Positions 11,251 to 17,586 of a stretch of DNA of 36,245 nt are shown here, in pieces. The stretch covers positions 1 through 36,245 of the IMG/VR virus record IMGVR_UViG_3300037502_001522; one strand, 5' to 3'. Under the pieces are notes generated by a model, which did not search any database, was not told the origin of the DNA, and worked only from the letters and a program-made list of their open reading frames with translations. The stretch comes from a virus. The position numbers and the translations under genes were made by a program. The stretch's first letter is position 1. Every line of letters starts with the position of its first letter.

Positions 11251-12741
11251 ATGTTAAGAGAATACCAAAAAAAAGCAATTACGTTAATTGAGAGCAACCA
11301 AAACAAGAATGTTGCACTCCAAATGCCAACAGGAAGTGGAAAGACCTACACATTTTGCGAGGTTGCTAAAAGGCACTATGCTGAAAACATCACAAGCGTG
11401 CTTATTTTAGTGCACAGGCAAGAACTATTACAACAAGCTAAAGAAAGTTTAGGAGAGCGTTGTTTTTTAATTGAGGCAGGCATTAAGTCAATACCCGGTG
11501 ATTATGCTTATTATGTGGGGATGGTTGAAACGGTGAACAGGCGGTTGAAAATAATGCCTAAATTTGGTTTGGTCATTATTGATGAGTGCCACATCGGTAA
11601 TTTTAAAAAGATGCCATTTTTTGAGCAAGAACATTGCAAAGTATTAGGTGTTACTGCGACTCCCATTGCTGAACATCCATTGGCTAACTATTACGCTGAA
11701 TTATTGCAACCTGTGACCATTACTGATTTGATTAATGATAATTACTTATTGAATTGTGATGCCTATGGTTTTGCGAGTGATTTGGTTGGTGCGCAAAAAT
11801 TTAAGGTCAAGGGCGGTGATTTTGATGAAGCACAAATGGAGGAGTTTTATTCAAGCGAGAAAATGGTTGCAAATGTGATTGAAAGTTATTGGAAATTATC
11901 GGCAGGCAAAAAAACGCTGATATTTAACGTTAATCTAAAACACAATGATGCCGTTTACTATGCCTTACTTTCTGAAGGATTGAACGTGTATAAGTTAACA
12001 GGCGAAACAGAAAAAAAAGAACGTGCCGAGATATTGCAGAAATTTAAATTGGAACGTGATGCTATCATCTGCAATGTAGGTGTGTTGACCGCTGGATTTG
12101 ATGAGCCAAGTATTGAAACGGTAATACTTAACAGAGCCACCAAGTCATTGTCATTATACTTGCAAATGATTGGCCGAGGGTCACGGTTGCACACAGATAA
12201 GGATAAATTTACCGTGATTGATTTGGGCAAAAACACCATAAGACATGGACAATACACAGATTATTTTGATTGGCAAACATATTTTAGAAAAGGCACTAAA
12301 AAAGAAAATTCAAGTGCAGGAATGTCACCTGTTAAAGAGTGTCCAAATTGTGGTCATTTGCAACACACAAGAAAAGTGCAATGTGAGAATTGCGGACATG
12401 ATTTTGAGCAAGAAAGAAAAGCACAAGAAGCAGAAGAAAAGATACAACAACTCGTTAAACTAACAAGAGAAAAACCAATGAATATACCAACAGAACACCT
12501 ATTCCAATTAGCCGAGGAGCGCAGTTGGAAACCTTACGCAGTATTGCACAAAATTTGCGACCATATTATTCAATATGAATTCAAACATTTGCCTATCACT
12601 AACCACGAACATTCAGTTAAGATGGCGGGGGAACAGTTGTCTATTTGGTGCAAGAAGTACAAGAAACAAAATAATAAATGGCATCAAGATTTTGTTGTAA
12701 ATTTGCTCAATGAAAAACGAAAAAAAGTTATCGGAGGATAA
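11251..12741 (+). CDS. Superfamily 2 DNA/RNA helicase with zinc ribbon
   Basis: 496 aa. Motifs in order: Q-like LREYQKKAI (2-10), Walker A PTGSGKT (26-32), LVHRQELL (53-60), DECH box (111-114), TAT (135-137), GETEKKERAEIL (251-262), TAGFDEPSIE (280-289) and motif VI QMIGRGSRLH (305-314). A zinc ribbon C364-x2-C367...C378-x2-C381 follows, then a helical tail. This is the common phage DEAD/DEAH (SSL2/RadD-like) helicase, presumably involved in replication or recombination. It overlaps the VRR-NUC gene by 32 bp, suggesting co-function. Confidence 0.9.
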   Translation: MLREYQKKAITLIESNQNKNVALQMPTGSGKTYTFCEVAKRHYAENITSVLILVHRQELLQQAKESLGERCFLIEAGIKSIPGDYAYYVGMVETVNRRLKIMPKFGLVIIDECHIGNFKKMPFFEQEHCKVLGVTATPIAEHPLANYYAELLQPVTITDLINDNYLLNCDAYGFASDLVGAQKFKVKGGDFDEAQMEEFYSSEKMVANVIESYWKLSAGKKTLIFNVNLKHNDAVYYALLSEGLNVYKLTGETEKKERAEILQKFKLERDAIICNVGVLTAGFDEPSIETVILNRATKSLSLYLQMIGRGSRLHTDKDKFTVIDLGKNTIRHGQYTDYFDWQTYFRKGTKKENSSAGMSPVKECPNCGHLQHTRKVQCENCGHDFEQERKAQEAEEKIQQLVKLTREKPMNIPTEHLFQLAEERSWKPYAVLHKICDHIIQYEFKHLPITNHEHSVKMAGEQLSIWCKKYKKQNNKWHQDFVVNLLNEKRKKVIGG

Positions 12742-13057
12742 AATACAAAGTGATTGTTACGTTTGGTTTCATAACACCTACCCCAATATGCGTGGGTTAC
12801 TGTGCTATAACCTAAACAACAGCAAAAACAAAATTGATGGTGCAAGAAATAAGGCAAAGGGATTGGTAGCGGGTAGAAGTGATATGGTGCTTTACTATCA
12901 ATCAAAAGCGTACATGATTGAGTTTAAAACTGAAGATGGTGTGCAATCAGCAGGGCAACGTGAATGGGAGTTGCTAATTTGCAATCAAGGTTTTGAATAT
13001 CACATCATCCGTTCGATTACCGAGTTTCAAACACTGATATTTGCAATTCTAAATTAA
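12710..13057 (+). CDS. VRR-NUC domain nuclease
   Basis: 115 aa. The signature is complete: EDKIQSDCYVWFHNTYPNMR (Glu and Gln near the N terminus), NLNNSKNKIDGARNKAKGLV, AGRSDMVLYY (catalytic Asp in G-R-S-D), MIEFKTEDGVQSAGQREW (E-x-K and Q), and YHIIRSITEF at the end. VRR-NUC nucleases cut branched or flapped DNA; the phage versions are freestanding. The start overlaps the helicase end by 32 bp. Confidence 0.85.
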   Translation: MKNEKKLSEDKIQSDCYVWFHNTYPNMRGLLCYNLNNSKNKIDGARNKAKGLVAGRSDMVLYYQSKAYMIEFKTEDGVQSAGQREWELLICNQGFEYHIIRSITEFQTLIFAILN

Positions 13058-13069
13058 TTTGTATCTTTG
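13040..13069 (+). promoter_or_regulatory. Promoter for the packaging and virion genes
   Basis: TTTG at 13040-13043, an 18-bp spacer and TATCTTTG at 13062-13069 (full -7 match). Expected start near 13076, giving a leader of only about 10 nt before ATG 13085. It separates the replication module from the packaging module and is a good candidate for a late promoter. Confidence 0.6.
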
Positions 13070-13084
13070 TGAAAATTTATTATC

Positions 13085-13228
13085 ATGCCACTAAAACAAG
13101 GTTATTCACCAAAAACCATCGGTAAGAACATCAAAACCGAAATGAAAGCAGGCAAACCGTATAAGCAAGCGGTTGCAATATCAATGTCAGTTGCTAAAAC
13201 TGCAAAGAAAGCAGCTAAAAAGAAGTAA
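13085..13228 (+). CDS. Small Lys-rich phage protein (47 aa)
   Basis: MPLKQGYSPKTIGKNIKTEM, followed by KAGKPYKQAVAISMSV and a Lys-Ala tail. This short basic ORF recurs in many phages near packaging genes with a nearly constant N terminus; the function is unknown, presumably nucleic-acid binding. It follows the 13040-13069 promoter directly. Confidence 0.75.
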   Translation: MPLKQGYSPKTIGKNIKTEMKAGKPYKQAVAISMSVAKTAKKAAKKK

Positions 13229-13229
13229 C

Positions 13230-13460
13230 ATGGCTGATAAGAAATTCAAGAAAAAGGTTGGTGACAAGGTCATTACCTTTGGCGCAAAAGGATATTCAAT
13301 TGCACCCGGCACTGATAAAGGTGATAGATATTGCGCACGTTCGGCTAAAATTCCCAAATGCGACAATCCACCATGCCCGAATGATTTAAGCAGAAAAGCA
13401 TGGGGATGTGTTGGTGATAAGAGTTATAAAAGTAAAGCGGTTAAGTTTAAGAGGGCGTGA
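13230..13460 (+). CDS. Small Cys-rich basic protein (76 aa)
   Basis: ATG 13230 comes one base after the previous stop; a longer frame from 13173 would overlap the gene upstream. Sequence MADKKFKKKVGDKVITFGAK, then cysteine-rich YCARSAKIPKCDNPPCPNDL and AWGCVGDK. Four to five cysteines suggest a small metal-binding domain. I know similar short proteins beside the 47-aa protein in Bacteroidetes phages but no function. Confidence 0.7.
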   Translation: MADKKFKKKVGDKVITFGAKGYSIAPGTDKGDRYCARSAKIPKCDNPPCPNDLSRKAWGCVGDKSYKSKAVKFKRA

Positions 13461-13520
13461 TTGAAAAAACATATATAAGTATAACCAAGCACACAAAGTG
13501 CGTTGTAATGCGTTAAAACA

Positions 13521-13784
13521 ATGCCAAAAGGAGCAAAATACGGAGGCGGTAGCCGAAAAGGCAAACCAAATGCCACAACAATGCAAGCAAAAGAAATGAT
13601 TAATGCTGCCATTGATGGTCAATTAGTTCATTTTAACAGCACAATGGATGAGATAAGGACTGATAACCCTGTTGATTGGGCAAAGATACTTGTGTCTATG
13701 TTTAAGTTTGTGATGCCTGTTAAAACTGATATTACAGGCGAGGTTAAAATGTCAACCATCCGCATCATCCGCGATGGAGAATGA
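13521..13784 (+). CDS. Putative terminase small subunit (TerS)
   Basis: 87 aa with basic N terminus MPKGAKYGGGSRKGKPNATT, then a helical segment AKEMINAAIDGQLVHFNSTM and DWAKILVSMFKFVMPVK. The basic G-G-G-S-R-K-G-K-P head is typical of a group of phage proteins encoded directly before TerL. It overlaps TerL by 11 bp. The call depends mostly on position. Confidence 0.6.
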   Translation: MPKGAKYGGGSRKGKPNATTMQAKEMINAAIDGQLVHFNSTMDEIRTDNPVDWAKILVSMFKFVMPVKTDITGEVKMSTIRIIRDGE

Positions 13785-15015
13785 AATTGAAATCAAATTA
13801 AAACGGTTACACGATAAGCAGAAGCACATTCTCACGACTGCAAAGCGTTTCAATGTGCTTAAATGTGGCCGCAGGTTTGGCAAGAGTACCATGGCCGAAG
13901 AGTTAATAATCAATCCTGCACTTGATGGTTTCCCAGTAGCTTACTATGCTCCAACGTATAAAGACCTCAATGACTTTTGGATAAAGATTAAAGAGATAGT
14001 TTACCCTATTATCAAGAATAAAGATGAGCAAGTAAAGCAGATACGACTGATTACAGGCGGCATCATTGATATGTGGTCGCTTGATGATGGCAATAGTGGC
14101 AGGGGCAGGAAGTACAAGCGAGTAGTTATTGATGAGTGTGAGAAAGCAAGCAAGTTAGAGTTAGCATGGCAAGGTGTGATTAGGGCAACGTTAACCGATT
14201 ACATTGGGGATTGTTGGTTTCTTTCAACACCTGCATTCGGCAACACATACTTTAAGGAGTTGAGCAAGAAGTATATTGATGACACGTATGATATTTGGCA
14301 GTCATGGACATTCACAACGTACGATAACCCACATATGAACAAGGCAGAGATTGACCAAGCCGCAGCCACGATGGATGAAATGTACTTCCGATGCGAGTAC
14401 CTTGCCGAGGATGTTACACTTGGCCGAATGTTATGGGCGTATGCTTACGATAAAGAGAAGCACGTGAAGCCAGTGGAGTTGAATTATAAGTTACCGATAA
14501 TATTATCATTTGACTTTAACCGTAACCCGATATGTTGCTCCGTGTTGCAGGTTGATTTACCGAGTACAATAATGGTGAAAGAAACAATAAAGCTACCTAA
14601 TAGCGACATTTACGAACTTTGCGATGTTATTAAATCAAAGTATGGCAATGCCTTGTTTCAAGTTACCGGTGATGCGAGTGGTAAATCATCAAGCGCATTG
14701 GTGCAAGATAACCTCAACTATTATATTGTTATTAAGAACAAGTTAGGGTTAGGCAATAATCAAATCATGATACCAACTGTTAACCCGCGATTGGATGAAA
14801 ACAGGATGCTTGTAAATTCGATATTATCACGTGGCAATGTGTTACTTGACCCAATTGGAACAAAGGGGTTGCAATTTGATTTAGAAAACGTATCAGTGTT
14901 GGCCGATGGCACGATAAAGAAAACAGACCGAAACGATCCAACACAACAGGCCGATGCGCTTGATACTTTTCGATATGCCTGCAATGTTTTTCTAAAAAGT
15001 TTCATAATGCAATAA
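13774..15015 (+). CDS. Terminase large subunit (TerL)
   Basis: 413 aa. The ATPase has Walker A CGRRFGKST (31-39), Walker B VVIDE (117-121) and coupling motif STPAF (151-155). The nuclease half has LSFDFNRNP (Asp 247), VTGDASG (Asp 300) and a final acidic cluster QADALDTFRY near residue 395. This is a complete RNase-H-type packaging nuclease. The packaging type is not evident; with no clear cos ends and repeats at the window ends that differ, headful packaging is possible. Confidence 0.92.
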   Translation: MENEIEIKLKRLHDKQKHILTTAKRFNVLKCGRRFGKSTMAEELIINPALDGFPVAYYAPTYKDLNDFWIKIKEIVYPIIKNKDEQVKQIRLITGGIIDMWSLDDGNSGRGRKYKRVVIDECEKASKLELAWQGVIRATLTDYIGDCWFLSTPAFGNTYFKELSKKYIDDTYDIWQSWTFTTYDNPHMNKAEIDQAAATMDEMYFRCEYLAEDVTLGRMLWAYAYDKEKHVKPVELNYKLPIILSFDFNRNPICCSVLQVDLPSTIMVKETIKLPNSDIYELCDVIKSKYGNALFQVTGDASGKSSSALVQDNLNYYIVIKNKLGLGNNQIMIPTVNPRLDENRMLVNSILSRGNVLLDPIGTKGLQFDLENVSVLADGTIKKTDRNDPTQQADALDTFRYACNVFLKSFIMQ

Positions 15016-15022
15016 AAATTAA

Positions 15023-15030
15023 TACATTTG
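15023..15030 (+). promoter_or_regulatory. -7 element (TACATTTG) just before a GTG start
   Basis: TACATTTG fits TAnnTTTG, but the -33 position reads TTTC, so the promoter is only partly supported. If used, transcription would begin within a few bases of GTG 15036, giving a nearly leaderless message. Confidence 0.3.
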
Positions 15031-15035
15031 CAATC

Positions 15036-15632
15036 GTGTATTCAGTAATCATACCAACATTATGGCGCAGCACGCGAACGCTGCGATTGATTAGCGACCT
15101 TGTTCAATGCAGTCGTGTTGGCGAAGTGATTATTATTGACAACAACAACGGTCAAATAACAGAGGGTGGCAAGGTTAAAATCATAAGCAATGGGCAAAAC
15201 AATTACGTTAATCCGAGTTGGAATATGGGAGTATACGCTTCTACCTATCCATTTATCGCGCTTTGCAACGATGATATCAATTTCAATGCCAGCAAGATGT
15301 TTGAATTAGAACCCGATTACGGAGATATATTCGGCATTGGAACATCGTGTTACGATACAGAAATCGAATTGGACTATGCAACGGTTACGCATACGCACAC
15401 GCGTAATCATGGATGGGGATGCTTAATGTTGATGCGCAATGAAGATTATCCACCCATCCCGAATGAATTACGTGTTAGTTACGGTGATGATTGGTTGTTT
15501 AAGAAGCTACCAAACCGTTACAACATCAATGGAGTAAGGGTTAATACCGAAATGAGTACAACATCACGCGAAGCAGAGTTTATTGCAATAGCTGAACAAG
15601 ATAGCAAGATATGGCACACGCTGAACAAATAG
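15036..15632 (+). CDS. Glycosyltransferase, GT2-like (GT-A fold)
   Basis: 198 aa from GTG 15036. N terminus YSVIIPTLWRS with DNNN near 35-38 and NDD at 78-80 (the metal-binding acidic motif) are typical of family 2. The length is short compared with usual GT2 (about 230-300 aa). The gene overlaps the methyltransferase by 22 bp. The pair may modify a virion protein or nucleotides in phage DNA; the substrate cannot be read from sequence. Confidence 0.75.
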   Translation: MYSVIIPTLWRSTRTLRLISDLVQCSRVGEVIIIDNNNGQITEGGKVKIISNGQNNYVNPSWNMGVYASTYPFIALCNDDINFNASKMFELEPDYGDIFGIGTSCYDTEIELDYATVTHTHTRNHGWGCLMLMRNEDYPPIPNELRVSYGDDWLFKKLPNRYNINGVRVNTEMSTTSREAEFIAIAEQDSKIWHTLNK

Positions 15633-16135
15633 AATGGTGTAACCTCGTTAAGGTTGCTCATCCCGAACATTTCCATGGTGTAACCGTGTTGGATATCGGC
15701 TCACTTGATATTAACGGCAACAACCGTTATCTGTTTGAGCAATGCGATTACACAGGCATTGATATTGGCGAGGGTGCGAATGTTGATGTTGTTTGCAGTG
15801 GCCATGAGTATAAGACCAAGACCAAGTTCGATGTTGTGATTTCAACTGAGTGCTTTGAACACGATAAACATTGGGTTGATACGATACACAATGCGATACG
15901 ATTATTGAAGAAAGGTGGCATGTTTATATTCACCTGCGCAACAGAGGGCAGACCCGAACACGGAACGAAGCGCACATCGCCAAAGGATAGTCCATTCACA
16001 ACTGATTACTACAAGAACCTAACCGAAGCCGATATAAGAGCAGAGGTTGACATTGATAAGATATTCACGCAATACAAGTTTAAGGCACGCACCACGTTCC
16101 CGCAAGATTTGTATTTTTATGGCATCAAAAAATGA
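15611..16135 (+). CDS. SAM-dependent methyltransferase (type 11)
   Basis: 174 aa. Motif I VLDIGSLDINGNNR (27-40), an acidic TGIDIGEGANVDV (48-60), FDVVISTECFEHD (70s-80s) and IRLLKKGGMFIFTCAT give the class I methyltransferase order of methyltransferase type 11. It is coupled with the GT2-like gene upstream and overlaps the next gene by four bases. A role in modifying sugars or capsid glycans, together with the glycosyltransferase, is an inference from this pair. Confidence 0.8.
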   Translation: MAHAEQIEWCNLVKVAHPEHFHGVTVLDIGSLDINGNNRYLFEQCDYTGIDIGEGANVDVVCSGHEYKTKTKFDVVISTECFEHDKHWVDTIHNAIRLLKKGGMFIFTCATEGRPEHGTKRTSPKDSPFTTDYYKNLTEADIRAEVDIDKIFTQYKFKARTTFPQDLYFYGIKK

Positions 16136-16491
16136 TTTGTTCAACACATTACACGCAATCAGTAAGCGGTTGCGTAACTGACCTAAACTTTTCAATACCT
16201 GGCATCACATCGGATAACGATTGGACTGTTCGATTTACTTTTCAATCGGGCGCAGCAATTCAGCAACCGCTTGTTTTAAATGCCTACACTAATGACTTTA
16301 CTATTAGCAATGATAACTATTGGCATATTGGCACAGGTGAGGTGGTGTTTGAGTTTTTCCAAGACAGCAACAACTGCACACCGTTTGAGTTTACGCATTG
16401 TGATAAGACATACAACGGTATCAATATAAACTTTACAAACATTCAAACAGATGATGACTATGTCAATATTCCATGTACTTGCGCTGAATAG
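16132..16491 (+). CDS. Hypothetical virion-associated protein (119 aa)
   Basis: Beta-rich, cysteine-containing and acidic: MICSTHYTQSVSGCVTDLNF then ending VNIPCTCAE. The Cys-Thr-Cys end and the polar beta pattern resemble the tail-tube-like proteins further right (MAYYPSxC...), but it cannot be assigned. It overlaps the methyltransferase (ATGA) and the membrane protein downstream. Confidence 0.55.
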   Translation: MICSTHYTQSVSGCVTDLNFSIPGITSDNDWTVRFTFQSGAAIQQPLVLNAYTNDFTISNDNYWHIGTGEVVFEFFQDSNNCTPFEFTHCDKTYNGININFTNIQTDDDYVNIPCTCAE

Positions 16492-16747
16492 CTTAATAAT
16501 CATGGGCATTCATGTGTTGACACGACACGGTATGCTATTGCAACCATTCGTTAATGATGATTGGAATGAGTATATTCGCAAACCATTGTATGACTGCCCA
16601 CCTTGTATGGCTTCGGTTTGGGGCATATTGGGTTGGTTATACTTCACTCCCGAATTAAACATCATTCTATACTTACTTGCTTTATGCGGACTTAACGGTT
16701 TGCTATCAGCGATATTCTATTTAACATGGGAACACACGAACGAATAA
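16451..16747 (+). CDS. Membrane protein with KPLYDCPPCMASVWG motif
   Basis: Up to 98 aa; ATG 16451, 16454 and 16460 are all possible. Two or three hydrophobic helices (SIFHVLALNSLIIMGIHV, ASVWGILGWLYF, NIILYLLALCGLNGLLSAIF). The KPLYDCPPCMASVWG segment, with a C-P-P-C pair, is seen in small DUF1360-like membrane proteins. Role unknown. It overlaps genes on both sides. Confidence 0.55.
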   Translation: MMTMSIFHVLALNSLIIMGIHVLTRHGMLLQPFVNDDWNEYIRKPLYDCPPCMASVWGILGWLYFTPELNIILYLLALCGLNGLLSAIFYLTWEHTNE

Positions 16748-16902
16748 TTGCTGCAGGTTGGCAATTTAAGCGCGAAAGTTGTGGCTGTGGTGGTGCTGAA
16801 AAGAAGCGCACATACATAAAAGGCAGCGACCAACTAATTTACTATACACGAACCAAAAAAATAACCGTAAACAATGTTATCAAAGATATTCAAGAAATCT
16901 AA
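16726..16902 (+). CDS. Small Cys-Gly-rich protein (58 aa)
   Basis: MGTHERIIAAGWQFKRESCG, then CGGAEKKRTYIKG and a basic tail. ATG 16726 lies within the end of the membrane gene and the stop within the start of the tail-chaperone gene (29-bp overlap). The C-G-C-G-G motif recurs in short Bacteroidetes phage proteins; the function is unknown. Confidence 0.55.
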   Translation: MGTHERIIAAGWQFKRESCGCGGAEKKRTYIKGSDQLIYYTRTKKITVNNVIKDIQEI

Positions 16903-17461
16903 ACCAACGTACAAAGCCGATTACGCATTGGAGTTTGCCTTTAATTGTGGCGGCATTGATTACTTTGAGTTTGTCGATAAAAACAACCTACCTTACGAGC
17001 GTGGATTGGAAGCATTGACATTCTACCAAGAAATGCAGAATGGTGTTACAAATGATTACTTAAAGGCGTACAATGCAAAGATGAACCAATTGCTATCCGA
17101 TCCAAAGAAAATCAATGTGAATGAAATTGCGAAGCTACAAGGGCGGTTTGAGGAACGTTGTAATTACATTGTGAGCAAGGATATTATCTACAAAGTTGCT
17201 TCGGTTGCCTTTGTTGATAAGAATGAACCATTGACACGTTATGATTACAAGTTGAACGAGAAGAAGATTGCAAATTGGAAGGAAAATGCTGGAGATAGTT
17301 TTTTTTTGTCAATGCCAGTAAAGAAGTTAATACCGTTTTTGATGAAATCAGGCGACACTTCCCTGATGTATTTGAACATCGTGGAAAAAATAGACCAGAT
17401 ACAACGGGACATTCTTTCATTGCAGACGTTAGAGATGGAATTGCAAGCCGAGAAAGATTGA
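16874..17461 (+). CDS. Tail assembly chaperone, G-like (frame 0)
   Basis: 195 aa, helical, with YKADYALEFAFNCGGIDYFE and, near residues 113-150, KVASVAFVDKNEPLTRYDYK and FFLSMPVKKLIPFL. This matches a conserved Bacteroidetes-phage protein preceding the tape measure gene. Its position (two frames ending just before the tape measure) and a slippery T9 run near codon 143 make it the counterpart of lambda gpG. The frame-0 product continues to TGA 17461. Confidence 0.7.
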   Translation: MLSKIFKKSKPTYKADYALEFAFNCGGIDYFEFVDKNNLPYERGLEALTFYQEMQNGVTNDYLKAYNAKMNQLLSDPKKINVNEIAKLQGRFEERCNYIVSKDIIYKVASVAFVDKNEPLTRYDYKLNEKKIANWKENAGDSFFLSMPVKKLIPFLMKSGDTSLMYLNIVEKIDQIQRDILSLQTLEMELQAEKD

Positions 17462-17586
17462 AGCTAACCGTGTTAAAATATTTACCCGCTAATTATCCGA
17501 TAAATTTATTATCTTTGTACGATTTCTTTTTCTTTGCTAATGAAGCGAAGAAGACACCACCTAAACCACAACAAAACAAACGTTAG
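17299..17586 (+). CDS. Frameshift extension of the tail chaperone (GT-like)
   Basis: After TAG at 17296-17298 the -1 frame is open for 95 codons to TAG 17584-17586, with no ATG anywhere in it. It encodes a protein-like sequence (SKEVNTVFDEIRRHFPDVFE, SFIADVRDGIASRERLKLTV, and a Pro/Lys-rich end). Made by a -1 slip on the T run, it would give a fused protein of about 237 aa. Its stop overlaps the tape measure start as TAGTG. This is the arrangement of gpG/gpGT in siphoviruses. Confidence 0.65.
   Translation, partial: FFFVNASKEVNTVFDEIRRHFPDVFEHRGKNRPDTTGHSFIADVRDGIASRERLKLTVLKYLPANYPINLLSLYDFFFFANEAKKTPPKPQQNKR
17302..17308 (+). promoter_or_regulatory. Slippery heptamer TTTTTTG for -1 frameshift
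   Basis: Nine T's (17299-17307) then G. In frame 0 the codons are AGT TTT TTT TTG; the T TTT TTG heptamer at 17302-17308 fits X XXY YYZ. A slip of -1 puts the ribosome at GTC 17308 in the frame of the 17299-17586 extension. A homopolymer sequencing or assembly error would give the same look and must be excluded. Confidence 0.55.

Noticed and set aside
11070-11306. Minus-strand reading frame of 78 aa with His-Thr-His-Ala repeats
   Set aside because: It is the translation of the GT/GC alternating tract in a non-coding gap; no start context and no homology.
17510-17517. TATCTTTG as a tape-measure promoter
   Set aside because: No -33 TTTG at 18-20 bp upstream, and it lies within the frameshift extension; mentioned only as a partial match.
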